Shown here in pieces: positions 6,586 to 14,254 of a DNA stretch of 16,762 nt (the first letter of the stretch is position 1; every line of letters begins with the position of its first letter). The notes beneath the pieces were generated by a model. The model was not told the DNA's origin and did not search any database. It saw only the letters and a list, made by a program, of their open reading frames with translations. The stretch comes from an uncultured Erysipelotrichaceae bacterium (GTDB taxonomy: Bacteria > Bacillota_I > Bacilli_A > Erysipelotrichales > Erysipelotrichaceae): contig CAMWMY010000006.1 of NCBI GenBank assembly GCA_947175465.1, positions 1 to 16,762 on the forward strand, given 5' to 3'. Both the position numbers and the translations under genes were made by a program.

Positions 6586-8496
6586 TTACTCTATCATTTG
6601 TTCAATAAACTCTTCATGCGTTTTCACCTCTAATAAAGATGCAAACTTTTTCGAATCACTAACAGCAATCGATAACCAATCAAAAAAGAGTTTCATTAAC
6701 TTCTGATCTGCTTCATGAATTGCTAATAATATAACAAGCTTCACATCATATTCTCCCCAAGTAATTGGCTTCTTTAAAATAGCAATACTCAAGTTTGATT
6801 TTTTCGCTGCTACATTCATTGTGTGAGGAATCGCAAAGCTATAAGCAAATGAAGTTGCGGACATTTCTTCTCTTAATAAAATCGCTTCTTTAAAATGCTT
6901 ATCTACATAGCCTTTTTGATAAAGACGATCACACATAAAATTAATCACATCTTCTGGTGCTTGTGCTTCTACATCGGTATAAAAGAAAGAAGGCTCTATT
7001 AAGGTCGTAATCTTTGATACAAACTCCAATTGGAATTTTTGTTTATCAAGTAAATTCAGTGCTTGGAATATTTTACTTTCATCTTCAAAGTTAATAAATA
7101 ATGAAATTTGTATTGTTGGTATTTCTAAAGAGTGTTTCAATGGTAAAACAGTCAAAATAAGATCCGGTTCTTTACTTAACATTGCTTTCTCTTCAAAGAA
7201 ATTCATACATTCCACAATATCTAGTCGCTCAGAAAAGCGATTTTTTACTTTCTGTACACATAAATTAGACAATGCTTGATCATTTGGATAAACCATCACA
7301 ACACGATATTTACGATTTTGATTCAATCGATCATAAGCTGATCCAAGGTGCAAAGCAATAAACCCAACTTCACTTTCATCAATTTTCATTTTTAATACTT
7401 CTTCAATATAGCGCCCAACACGAATTCCCATTTCAAATACAAGCGGAATTTTTCGTTTAATTTCTTCTAAATAAACATTATCCACATGCACATTTTTCAC
7501 ATGTCTTTCAATCAATGATTGAATATGAACTTGAAGTCCTACTTTTAGATCCATGTCTTCCGTAAGATCAATCGCAAATACTTTATTTAAATCTTCTAAA
7601 ATACCATCTACAAGTTCTTGTAAGGAATACTTTTGCGTACATAAACGCACAAAATCTTGCGTATAATCTGTACTCTTTTTCCCTAACAATAATAAAGTTA
7701 ATAAAATAATCTCATCTTCAACAATTTCAATACGAATTTTTTTCGCTACTCGATTAAAAAAGTCACATGCAATTTCATACTCAACACTTTTTTGAATCAC
7801 TTCATTTTTACGATCTGTATGAATAAAATTATGTCGTAAGATACGCTCAATAGCGATTCCTATATGAAGCATTAACATCGGAAAAGCCATCTCTCTTACA
7901 TGGAAATGATACTTTTCAAAAGTTTCTTCTAAAATTTGTTTAATTTGTAATAAGTCAAAATCTTTATAGAAAGTCGCTAATTTATTGAGATTAAAGAAGT
8001 TGCCTTGTATTTCTGCCGCAAGCAATTCTTTATACAATTTACGCTTGCTCTCTTCACTTCCTTCTAAACGGATAAAATTTTTACTACGGATAAGCTTTAA
8101 CGTAGGATAAGGTTCAATCATTTTCTTAATACGCTTTAAATCATTATCAATGGAATACCCACTAACAAACACTTGATCTTGTAGTGTTGTAAGATGTACT
8201 TCATGCTTCTCAAATAACAACTCTTGAATAATGTAAACACATCTTTCAAATGGCGTCTGTGGTGTAATATTTTCAAGTGTAACAGGAATATTGGCACACG
8301 CCCCTTGATGCATACGATAACCATAACGTAAATTTGATTCAATAAGCGTCTCTTCATAATATTTATTAATATGATCAATATCCGATCGGATTGTTCTATC
8401 CGACACATTTAACATTCTCGATAATTCTTTCCCCGTAATCCAATGCTTATTCCCCTCCATAATTAATATAATTTTTTCTTGTCGCTTATTTAGCAC
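6586..8496 (-). CDS. PRD domain-containing transcription activator with EIIA domain (LicR/MtlR/BglG-type)
   Basis: This is a multidomain PTS-controlled activator of 636 residues. An N-terminal HTH (about 2-57, GKELSRMLNVSDRTIRSDI) is followed by a second HTH-like region (about 82-147). PRD1 (about 177-282) contains His211, and PRD2 (about 292-397) contains His324 and His383. An EIIB-like segment (about 398-487) and a C-terminal EIIA domain carrying AIPH with His558 complete it. The second PRD1 His position is a Leu (270), and the EIIB-like domain lacks the phospho-Cys (Tyr403 there). The start is placed at GTG 8496, because AAAGGTGAT lies 6 bases upstream; the earlier GTG at 8505 lies inside that site. 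It likely activates the three palindrome-bearing promoters next door in response to phosphorylation state. The DNA-binding, not RNA antiterminator, domain type argues for palindromic DNA targets. Confidence 0.93.
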   Translation of the reverse strand: MLNKRQEKIILIMEGNKHWITGKELSRMLNVSDRTIRSDIDHINKYYEETLIESNLRYGYRMHQGACANIPVTLENITPQTPFERCVYIIQELLFEKHEVHLTTLQDQVFVSGYSIDNDLKRIKKMIEPYPTLKLIRSKNFIRLEGSEESKRKLYKELLAAEIQGNFFNLNKLATFYKDFDLLQIKQILEETFEKYHFHVREMAFPMLMLHIGIAIERILRHNFIHTDRKNEVIQKSVEYEIACDFFNRVAKKIRIEIVEDEIILLTLLLLGKKSTDYTQDFVRLCTQKYSLQELVDGILEDLNKVFAIDLTEDMDLKVGLQVHIQSLIERHVKNVHVDNVYLEEIKRKIPLVFEMGIRVGRYIEEVLKMKIDESEVGFIALHLGSAYDRLNQNRKYRVVMVYPNDQALSNLCVQKVKNRFSERLDIVECMNFFEEKAMLSKEPDLILTVLPLKHSLEIPTIQISLFINFEDESKIFQALNLLDKQKFQLEFVSKITTLIEPSFFYTDVEAQAPEDVINFMCDRLYQKGYVDKHFKEAILLREEMSATSFAYSFAIPHTMNVAAKKSNLSIAILKKPITWGEYDVKLVILLAIHEADQKLMKLFFDWLSIAVSDSKKFASLLEVKTHEEFIEQMIE

Positions 8497-8546
8497 AAAT
8501 ATCACCTTTTCTAGATATTTTATTCACATGGAATATCCTTCTATTC

Positions 8547-8577
8547 ATTATAGTATATTTTTAACCTTTTGAAAAGG
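8547..8577 (-). promoter_or_regulatory. Candidate promoter of the PRD regulator gene
   Basis: On the minus strand, TTTTCA (8570-8575), 17 bp, TATAAT (8547-8552). The -35 box is embedded in a short palindrome CCTTTT-G-AAAAGG (8565-8577). There is no copy of the TTCCTA-N5-TAGGAA operator here, so autoregulation through that motif is not indicated. Confidence 0.45.
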
Positions 8578-8626
8578 AGCATTGAGATTCACTTCCTTAC
8601 TACCAAACATCAATCTTTCATAAAAT

Positions 8627-8668
8627 AAAAAATTCTATATATCATTCAAGAATGAATAATATACAGAA
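8627..8668 (-). terminator. Terminator of the rhuM-family gene
   Basis: The minus strand, 19 bases past the stop, can fold with arms 8650-8668 and 8633-8647 (TTCTGTATAT pairing with ATATATAGAA, then CATTC with GAATG, with a 4-base bulge) and is followed directly by six T's (plus-strand A's at 8627-8632). Confidence 0.6.
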
Positions 8669-8687
8669 ATACTTTATAACTTAAAAA

Positions 8688-9731
8688 TTACTTCTTTCTT
8701 TTTTCTTCCAACTCTAACATATATCTGTCAAAATCTGATATAAACAATCTATCTTGAATGACACGATATTTCTCAAATTCTGTTTCCGCATGAACCTTTG
8801 CGATTTCTGCCGACACTTTCCCACTATCCTTTAAAATACCATACTCAAACATCTCTATAAAACTATTAAGTCGTTTTTCCCAATCCTGCATAGTCAATGG
8901 TATATGTCTTAATGTCATATTTTCAGCAAAATCTAAATATGCCGTAACCATACGATTCAATTGTTTCATCTCATCTTGACTTAAATAATTTTTAGCAACT
9001 GTAACATCACTTTTCTTTATTTTACCTAAAGGTGCATCTGCCCATGTAGTTAATCCCATATGTTCTTTTGTATGATCTGCTCTTTCTACAATCAACTCAC
9101 TTGCTGTATATCCATGTATCGCATAATGCATTTTATTTTGAACAGTGGCATAAAACCTTTTTGTAGTTGCTGAATTTTTATCATAGTCAACCGCCGTAGC
9201 GTAAATATCCGTAATTTTTTGATAAAATTTTCTTTCACTTGCTCGTATTTCACGAATACGCTCTAACTGCTCATCAAAATATTTTTCAGTTAAATAAGTC
9301 CCTCTCTTTAATCTTTCATCATCCATTACCCATCCTTTAATCGTGTAGTCCTTCGCAATATGATTCGCCCATTTTCTAAACTGTACAGCTCTTTCAGAAT
9401 TCACTTTAAATCCTACAGCGATAATCATTTGCAAGTTATAATGCTTCGTATTACGTATTATCTTACGTTCTCCTTCCGTTTGAACTATCCGGAAATTCCG
9501 GATAGTTGCACCTTCTTCAAGCTCAAAGCTAGCATAAATTTTCTTAATATGCCCATTTATTGTACGAACATTCACATCATATAAGACAGCCATCATCTTT
9601 TGAGTCAACCATATGTTCTCATCCTCATAGCGTATTTCAATACTCTTTTGCTGATCACCTATAGAAGCAACATAAGTTAAATATTCTGCAACACTAGAAC
9701 GAATCGTTATTTCATCTTTTTTTCTTTTCAA
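8688..9731 (-). CDS. RhuM family protein
   Basis: The 347-residue product belongs to the RhuM (virulence RhuM) family. The N-terminal DNA-binding-like part reads IEIRYEDENIWLTQKMMAVLY (31-51) and continues into VRTINGHIKKIY (55-66). The conserved NFRIVQTEGERKIIRNTKHYNL region (79-100), the MIIAVGFKVNSERAVQFRKWA block (102-122) and a mostly helical C-terminal half follow. Translation begins at TTG (9731), supported by AAGGAGG 7 bases upstream; no ATG is available before residue 46, which would remove the conserved N-terminus. RhuM was named in Salmonella pathogenicity island 3, yet homologues are widespread in genomic islands and their molecular role is unresolved. The gene stands alone, flanked by a terminator and a promoter overlapped by an inverted repeat, and separates the PTS locus from housekeeping genes, consistent with acquisition. 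Confidence 0.88.
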   Translation of the reverse strand: MKRKKDEITIRSSVAEYLTYVASIGDQQKSIEIRYEDENIWLTQKMMAVLYDVNVRTINGHIKKIYASFELEEGATIRNFRIVQTEGERKIIRNTKHYNLQMIIAVGFKVNSERAVQFRKWANHIAKDYTIKGWVMDDERLKRGTYLTEKYFDEQLERIREIRASERKFYQKITDIYATAVDYDKNSATTKRFYATVQNKMHYAIHGYTASELIVERADHTKEHMGLTTWADAPLGKIKKSDVTVAKNYLSQDEMKQLNRMVTAYLDFAENMTLRHIPLTMQDWEKRLNSFIEMFEYGILKDSGKVSAEIAKVHAETEFEKYRVIQDRLFISDFDRYMLELEEKRKK

Positions 9732-9774
9732 ACAAACCCCTCCTTAATTGCATTCATCCCCTTTTCTTGGCTAC

Positions 9775-9828
9775 ATTATATCATAACTTAAGCTTTATGA
9801 TATTAGTCGATAATAAAAAATATCATAA
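9775..9828 (-). promoter_or_regulatory. rhuM-family promoter overlapped by TATCATAA inverted repeat
   Basis: A -10 box TATAAT (minus strand) is at 9775-9780. It overlaps the end of an inverted repeat, TATCATAA at 9779-9786 and TTATGATA at 9795-9802, and a third copy TATCATAA is at 9821-9828. No convincing -35 box is seen. The repeat covers the spacer and so would suit a repressor, perhaps the gene's own product. Confidence 0.45.
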
Positions 9829-10032
9829 TAAAATAACCCAATTATTTTAAGACATTTTCCATTTTAATTAACATTCAATTTAATCATTTTTAAATAAAAG
9901 ACTAAATTAAAAATAACAATGACAAAATTAAAATTAAACAAAAAAAATCTACTCTTATCATTAAACTACTCCAAAGCTTTCCATTTCCTAGGTAATAAAA
10001 AGAAGAAACTTTTAACCAAAAAAGTCAATCGC

Positions 10033-10060
10033 TTGCATAATCTTTAAAATATACTAGAAT
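10033..10060 (+). promoter_or_regulatory. Candidate promoter of the ArsC-like/DtxR-family pair
   Basis: TTGCAT (10033-10038), 16 bp, TAGAAT (10055-10060), ending 22 bp before the ATG, which is preceded by GAGGTTGAGA. Confidence 0.4.
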
Positions 10061-10082
10061 ATAAGAAAGTGAGGTTGAGAAT

Positions 10083-10439
10083 ATGAAAGCAATATTAATA
10101 CATTATCCAAAATGTAGCACATGTCAAAAAGCAAAAAAATATTTAACTTCTTTAGCAGTAGATTTTGAAGAACGTCATATTGTAGAACAAAATCCTACGG
10201 TAGAAGAACTTACTTTATGGATTCAACAAAGTAAGCTTGATATTAAGAAGTTTTTTAATACAAGTGGAAATTTATATAAAGAACAAAAATTAAAAGATAA
10301 ATTGCCAACGATGAGTGATGAAGAGAAAATACAATTATTAGCAAGCAATGGTATGCTTGTGAAAAGACCTCTTTTATTATATAAAGATACAGTACTTGTA
10401 GGCTTTAAAGAAGAAGCTTATCAACAGCTGTTTAAATAA
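10083..10439 (+). CDS. ArsC/Spx family protein (YffB-like thioredoxin fold)
   Basis: This 118-residue protein has the arsenate reductase/Spx fold. Its N-terminus reads ILIHYPKCSTCQKAKKYL, giving a CxxC pair (C11, C14), followed by VDFEERHIVEQNPT, a KKFFNTSGNLYKE segment and the VKRPLLLY block whose Arg is conserved in the family. Spx regulators share the fold and CxxC, but the family also contains arsenate reductases and small proteins of unknown role such as YffB/YusI; the lack of any ars genes makes an arsenic role doubtful. It is followed after 10 bp by a metalloregulator gene, so the two are cotranscribed. A redox or metal stress role for the pair is plausible inference. Confidence 0.85.
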   Translation: MKAILIHYPKCSTCQKAKKYLTSLAVDFEERHIVEQNPTVEELTLWIQQSKLDIKKFFNTSGNLYKEQKLKDKLPTMSDEEKIQLLASNGMLVKRPLLLYKDTVLVGFKEEAYQQLFK

Positions 10440-10449
10440 AGGAAGTACT

Positions 10450-10833
10450 ATGAAACTAGGAGAATCTTTAGAAGACTATTTAGAGTGTCTTCTTATTTTA
10501 GGAGAAAAAGGAAAAATACGTAGTGTTGATGTAGCTAAAATGATGAATGTTACAAAACCAAGTGTAAACAATGCCATGAAAATATTAAAAGAAAAAGGCT
10601 ATGTTTTACAAGAAAGTTATAAAGATATTCAACTTACGCAACAAGGTCACAAACTCGCTTCTTCAATATTTAAGCGTCATCAAATATTGACTGCTTTCCT
10701 ACGAGATATTCTTCATGTAGAAGAGACAACGGCAGAAGAAGATGCTTGTAAGATGGAACATATTTTAAGTAAAGAAACTTTTCATCAATTATCACTTTTT
10801 TATGAGCAATATATGCAAAAGCAAGAAAATTAG
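10450..10833 (+). CDS. DtxR/MntR family metal-dependent transcriptional regulator
   Basis: This 127-residue protein has an N-terminal winged helix (about 1-65; VDVAKMMNVTKPSVNNAMKILKEKGYV is the recognition part) and a dimerisation domain, but no C-terminal SH3-like domain, as in MntR (about 142 residues). Presumed metal ligands are D9 and E12 in SLEDYLE, H77 in KRHQIL, and C100, E103, H104 in DACKMEHILS. Asp at the first position is the MntR arrangement, whereas Cys at the CxxEH position is the DtxR/IdeR one. It might therefore respond to manganese, iron or both. RBS is GGAAG before ATG. It is cotranscribed with the ArsC/Spx-like gene; no metal transporter gene is in the window, so its targets are elsewhere or are its own promoter. 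Confidence 0.88.
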   Translation: MKLGESLEDYLECLLILGEKGKIRSVDVAKMMNVTKPSVNNAMKILKEKGYVLQESYKDIQLTQQGHKLASSIFKRHQILTAFLRDILHVEETTAEEDACKMEHILSKETFHQLSLFYEQYMQKQEN

Positions 10834-10852
10834 ATAAAGATTGATATTTTAT

Positions 10853-10876
10853 AAGTAGCAAATAGCTACTTTTTTT
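10853..10876 (+). terminator. Rho-independent terminator of the DtxR-family gene
   Basis: Stem AAGTAGC / GCTACTT (10853-10859 and 10865-10871), loop AAATA, then a run of T's to 10876. Located 19 bp after the TAG stop. Confidence 0.85.
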
Positions 10877-10882
10877 CATTAT

Positions 10883-10925
10883 AAAAGGAAGCTAAAAATC
10901 ACGAATTAATTCCTAACTTCCTTTT
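10883..10925 (-). terminator. Candidate terminator of glyA
   Basis: Arms AAAAGGAAG (10883-10891) and CTTCCTTTT (10917-10925) form a 9-bp stem, with an internal GAATTAATTC palindrome in the loop. It lies 25 bp past the glyA stop; on the minus strand the stem ends in TTTT. Together with the adjacent plus-strand terminator it separates two converging units. Confidence 0.6.
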
Positions 10926-10950
10926 CATTTTTAAATATATACTCACTTTC

Positions 10951-12180
10951 TTAATCTTCTAAGCCTTCATAAGGATATTTTTCCATCATAACTACAATTT
11001 CTTTTCTAACTTTTGTAATCACTTCTTCTGTTGGATTTTTCAAAATTTTTGCAATCCATTTTCCTACTTGTTGGAATTCTTGTTTTTGGAAGCCTCTTGT
11101 TGTCATAGCAGCACTTCCTAAACGAATTCCACTTGTTATAAATGGTTTTTCTTGATCATATGGAATTGTATTTTTATTACATGTAATACCTGCTTGATCT
11201 AAATAACTTTCCGCATCTTTTCCACTCATACCAATGGAGCCTTTTACATCAATTAAGCATAAATGATTATCACTTCCATCACTCACTACACGGAAACCTT
11301 CTTCTTTTAACGTCTCCACTAAAACTTGGCAATTATCAATTATAGCTTGTTGGTACTGTGTAAAGGATGGTTGTAAAGCCTCATAAAAACATACTGCTTT
11401 TGCAGCAATAATATGCATAAGAGGGCCACCTTGCATACCAGGGAAAACCTTCTTATCAATAATATCCGCAAATTCCTTCTTACAAAGAATAATCCCTCCA
11501 CGAGGCCCACGTAATGTCTTATGTGTCGTACTTGTCACAAAATCTGCATAAGGTACAGGACTAGGATGTAAACCAGCAGCTACAAGCCCAGCAATATGTG
11601 CCATATCGACCATTAAATAAGCACCTACTTCATCTGCAATTGCACGAAACTTTTGAAAATCAATAATTCTTGGATATGCACTTGCCCCTGCAACAATCAA
11701 TTTAGGTTTTACTTTCTTCGTTATCTGTAATACTTCATCATAATCAATGCATTCTGTTTCTTTATTTACTCCATAACTTTCAAAGTGATATAAAGAACCA
11801 CTAAAATTCAACGGATGACCATGCGTTAAATGCCCACCAGCTGCTAAATCCATTCCTAATACTGTATCATTAGGCTCTAAAATAGCCATATAGACTCCCA
11901 TATTCGCTTGTGAACCAGAATGTGGTTGTACATTGACATGTTCTGCTTGAAAAAGTTCTTTTAAACGCTCTTTCGCAATATCCTCTACTTGATCTACATA
12001 CTCACAACCACCATAATAACGTTTCTTTGGATATCCTTCCGCATATTTGTTCGTAAGAATACTTCCAGCAGCTTCTCTTACATCTTTCGATACATAATTT
12101 TCGGATGCAATTAATTCAATATTATAAAACTGACGCTTAGCCTCTTCTTCAATTGCTTTTTGAATCTTAATATCTTTCAT
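10951..12180 (-). CDS. glyA: Serine hydroxymethyltransferase
   Basis: This PLP enzyme interconverts serine and glycine with tetrahydrofolate and supplies one-carbon units. The 409-residue length is normal. Visible are [10 protein letters not shown] (22-31), the [15 protein letters not shown] block (46-60), QPHSGSQAN (85-93), [14 protein letters not shown] (115-128), VDMAHIAGL (191-199) and the PLP-binding [13 protein letters not shown] with Lys221. AAGGAGG precedes the ATG. It follows rpiB by 32 bp, and the rpiB-glyA adjacency is common in Bacillota. Last gene of the tsaC-rpiB-glyA unit. Confidence 0.98.
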   Translation of the reverse strand: MKDIKIQKAIEEEAKRQFYNIELIASENYVSKDVREAAGSILTNKYAEGYPKKRYYGGCEYVDQVEDIAKERLKELFQAEHVNVQPHSGSQANMGVYMAILEPNDTVLGMDLAAGGHLTHGHPLNFSGSLYHFESYGVNKETECIDYDEVLQITKKVKPKLIVAGASAYPRIIDFQKFRAIADEVGAYLMVDMAHIAGLVAAGLHPSPVPYADFVTSTTHKTLRGPRGGIILCKKEFADIIDKKVFPGMQGGPLMHIIAAKAVCFYEALQPSFTQYQQAIIDNCQVLVETLKEEGFRVVSDGSDNHLCLIDVKGSIGMSGKDAESYLDQAGITCNKNTIPYDQEKPFITSGIRLGSAAMTTRGFQKQEFQQVGKWIAKILKNPTEEVITKVRKEIVVMMEKYPYEGLED

Positions 12181-12212
12181 AAGATCCTCCTTTCATGATT
12201 TCATAAACCTTT

Positions 12213-12656
12213 TTATTCCTCTTCTAACTGCATCACTTTCTCTATTCGACAAACATGACGCTTCTCTTTACTAAACTCTGTTTCAATCCATGTTTGTACA
12301 ATTTCTTTCATGATTTCAACACCAAGAACACGCTGTCCCATAGCAAGCACATTGCTATCATTATGCTCTCTTGTTAAACGAGCACTTACAGGATCACTAC
12401 ATAATGCACAACGAATACCTTTTATTTTATTCGCTACAATACTTACCCCAATTCCTGTTCCACAAATCACAATTCCACGATCATTTTTTCCCTGCGCTAC
12501 TGATTTTGCACAAGGGCCTGCAGTATCTGGATAATCCATAGATTCTGTACCATGCGTTCCAAAATCTTCTACACTATGCCCCATATCTTCTAACATTTTT
12601 TTTACAATTTCTTTATATTCAAATGCTCCATGATCACATGCCAATGCTATTTTCAT
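12213..12656 (-). CDS. rpiB: Ribose 5-phosphate isomerase B
   Basis: This 147-residue RpiB/LacAB-family enzyme interconverts ribose 5-phosphate and ribulose 5-phosphate in the pentose phosphate pathway. It begins MKIALACDHGAFEYK (D8, H9), has DYPDTA (41-46), the catalytic Cys65 in GIVICGTGIGVSI, and REHNDSNVLAMGQR (96-109) with His98. Its ATG overlaps the tsaC TGA in ATGA, and AAGGAGG lies in the end of tsaC, so translation is probably coupled. Allose isomerase activity is possible in this family, but the operon favours RpiB. Confidence 0.96.
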   Translation of the reverse strand: MKIALACDHGAFEYKEIVKKMLEDMGHSVEDFGTHGTESMDYPDTAGPCAKSVAQGKNDRGIVICGTGIGVSIVANKIKGIRCALCSDPVSARLTREHNDSNVLAMGQRVLGVEIMKEIVQTWIETEFSKEKRHVCRIEKVMQLEEE

Positions 12657-13273
12657 AAAATATCCTCCTTATGTAACGCTTTCTCTATCATTTCTAAAGA
12701 AATGGGTCCTTCTCTTAAAACTTTCCATTTCTCTCCTGTCAAATCTACAATCGTACTTGCTTTCCCTTTTGCTTCCCCCACAACAATAGCATCAATTCTT
12801 CCATCTAACTGCTCTAAAACACATTCAGCATTATAACCACAAGGCAAACCAGAAAGATTTGCACTTGATACAAGTAAAGGCTTTCCACATCCTTCAATAA
12901 CTTTTTGAAGAAAAGGATCATCTGGTATACGAACACCAATCGTATCTAAGCCATTTGTAAGATAACTTGCTACTGCATCTTGTTTCTTTAAAACCATTGT
13001 AAAAGCTCCTGGCATAAAACTCTTCGCTAATTGCTTGGCAATCGTATTTAATTTAGCTACTTCTTCCATCTGCACAATAGAACTCACCATGGTTGGAATA
13101 GGCTTATTCTCTGGCCTTCCTTTTGCTTCTTTTAGTCTCTTTAATGCTTGTTCATTCTCATATATAACAGCTAATCCATAAACCGTATCTGTTGGAAGGG
13201 CTACTACTTTCCCTTCTTTTAAATATGTAATAATAGATAAAAGATCTTTTTCATATAATTTTTCTGTTCTCAT
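12653..13273 (-). CDS. L-threonylcarbamoyladenylate synthase (TsaC/Sua5/YrdC/YwlC)
   Basis: This enzyme makes threonylcarbamoyl-AMP from threonine, bicarbonate and ATP for t6A formation at position 37 of ANN-decoding tRNAs. At 206 residues it is a YrdC domain without the C-terminal Sua5 extension. Key motifs are ALPTDTVYGLA (25-35), AKGRPENKP (50-58) with Lys51, Arg53 and Lys57, MPGAFTMVL (87-95), GVRIPD (113-118) and LLVSSANLSG (133-142). Start ATG follows GAGGTAGGAAAG. It is the first gene of the tsaC-rpiB-glyA unit and overlaps rpiB by 4 bases. It lies downstream of prmC, as ywlC does in Bacillus, but a terminator separates them here. Confidence 0.95.
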   Translation of the reverse strand: MRTEKLYEKDLLSIITYLKEGKVVALPTDTVYGLAVIYENEQALKRLKEAKGRPENKPIPTMVSSIVQMEEVAKLNTIAKQLAKSFMPGAFTMVLKKQDAVASYLTNGLDTIGVRIPDDPFLQKVIEGCGKPLLVSSANLSGLPCGYNAECVLEQLDGRIDAIVVGEAKGKASTIVDLTGEKWKVLREGPISLEMIEKALHKEDIL

Positions 13274-13286
13274 CTTTCCTACCTCG

Positions 13287-13330
13287 ATAGCGCTATATAC
13301 TACTTATAGTATAACAGAAATCATTTTCAA
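13287..13330 (-). promoter_or_regulatory. tsaC-rpiB-glyA promoter region with two adjacent palindromes
   Basis: A minus-strand promoter is readable as TTGAAA (13325-13330), 16 bp, TATAAG (13303-13308); TATACT at 13308-13313 is an alternative -10. Two palindromes lie here: ATAGCGCTAT (13287-13296) and TATACTA-CTTA-TAGTATA (13296-13313). They may be an operator or leader structure. Confidence 0.4.
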
Positions 13331-13350
13331 AACCCACTCCTTTACAAAAT

Positions 13351-13392
13351 AAAAAATTCCTTCTTATTTATCTAAATAAAAAGAAATTTTTT
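13351..13392 (-). terminator. Terminator of the prfA-prmC unit
   Basis: Near-perfect inverted repeat of about 20 bp per arm (13351-13370 and 13373-13392), with AAAAAATT at the outer left and AATTTTTT at the outer right, so the minus-strand transcript ends in a T run. It starts 13 bp past the prmC stop and could work in both directions. Confidence 0.8.
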
Positions 13393-13405
13393 CTCTTCCA
13401 TATTA

Positions 13406-14254
13406 CTAAATATAAATAAATAACATACGATCTTTCTCATTAATATCTTTTAAAACTTCCACTTTAGCATGAGGAAAAGCTGCTTTCGCTTCTTGCATTA
13501 ATATCTCTTTTTGTAAATATCCTATTTCAAAAGCTAATATAGCCTTTTCTTTTAAGATAGAAGGTGCTTTTTGAAAAATCTCTCGATAAAACTTCAAACC
13601 ATCTTCTCCTCCAAATAAAGCTAAATGAGGTTCAAAATGAAGAACACTATCTTCTATTTCCTCTTCTTGTGGAATATATGGTGGGTTACTAATTAAAAAA
13701 TCAACTTTAATCCCTTTTTCAATCATTGGATCTAACATATTCCCTACCATAAAAGTTACTTCAGCTTCATTTTTTTGTGCATTTTCTTTCGCAACTTCAA
13801 TAGCAGATGATGAAATATCGCTCGCATACATTTGTAAACGTGGTTCTTCCTTTTTTAAAGTAATCGCAATTGCTCCACTTCCAGTTCCAATATCAACTGC
13901 CACTACCTCTTCAGCTTCTGAAAAATGCTCATCATATGCAACTAAAATATGAGATACTAGCTCTTCTGTCTCTGGACGAGGAATCAAAACATCTTCATTT
14001 ACTTTCATTTGATATCCATAAAACCAAGTATATCCTAAAATATACGATAATGGCTTTCCTTCTAGTAATTGTGTCAATCCCTTCTCATATTCTTGTTGGA
14101 GTGCTGAAGGCATTTCCTCTTCAAATTCCATATATAAATTATGTGCTTCTTTATTCGTTAGCTCTAACAAATATAAAAGGGCTGCCTGTTCTCCAAGATC
14201 AGCTTCTTCCATACGAGCTTGTGCTTCTCTTAATACTTCTTTAAAACTAGCCAT
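13406..14254 (-). CDS. prmC: Peptide chain release factor N5-glutamine methyltransferase
   Basis: This SAM-dependent enzyme methylates the Gln of the GGQ motif in release factors; its substrate RF1 is encoded just upstream. It has the YILGYTWFYG and VLIPRPETEELV (89-100) signatures, SAM motif VDIGTGSGAIAI (120-131) and the catalytic NPPYIP (190-195). I choose ATG 14254 (282 aa). The open frame extends to 14311, but its extra 19 residues only re-read the end of prfA and do not resemble the family. This start overlaps the prfA stop by 8 bases (AATGGCTAG), with AGGT upstream, indicating translational coupling. Confidence 0.95.
   Translation of the reverse strand: MASFKEVLREAQARMEEADLGEQAALLYLLELTNKEAHNLYMEFEEEMPSALQQEYEKGLTQLLEGKPLSYILGYTWFYGYQMKVNEDVLIPRPETEELVSHILVAYDEHFSEAEEVVAVDIGTGSGAIAITLKKEEPRLQMYASDISSSAIEVAKENAQKNEAEVTFMVGNMLDPMIEKGIKVDFLISNPPYIPQEEEIEDSVLHFEPHLALFGGEDGLKFYREIFQKAPSILKEKAILAFEIGYLQKEILMQEAKAAFPHAKVEVLKDINEKDRMLFIYI

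Larger units (their letters stand above)
9732..10082. other. 351-bp AT-rich divergent intergenic region
   Basis: The region lies between the rhuM-family gene and the ArsC-like gene. Besides the promoter with TATCATAA repeats it holds an 8-bp inverted repeat TAAAATAA/TTATTTTA (9829-9836 and 9842-9849) around CCCAA, and a promoter for the plus-strand pair at its right end. The stretch from about 9850 to 10000 is very AT-rich with no gene, RNA or clear repeat that I can support. Confidence 0.6.

Noticed and set aside
8136..8408. Minus-strand second-frame open reading frame inside the PRD regulator
   Set aside because: Lies wholly within the regulator gene in another frame and looks like low-quality translation.
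9985..9995. TTCCTAGGTAA resembling the TTCCTA-N5-TAGGAA operator
   Set aside because: The half-sites overlap instead of being 5 bases apart and the site is not phased to a promoter.
9850..10000. Possible small RNA or CRISPR-like repeats in the AT-rich intergenic stretch
   Set aside because: No regular repeat-spacer pattern, promoter-terminator pair or stable structure could be found by eye; composition alone explains the short repeats.
10670..10879. Minus-strand open frame opposite the DtxR-family gene
   Set aside because: It runs across the terminator and the well-supported plus-strand gene and has no recognisable domain.
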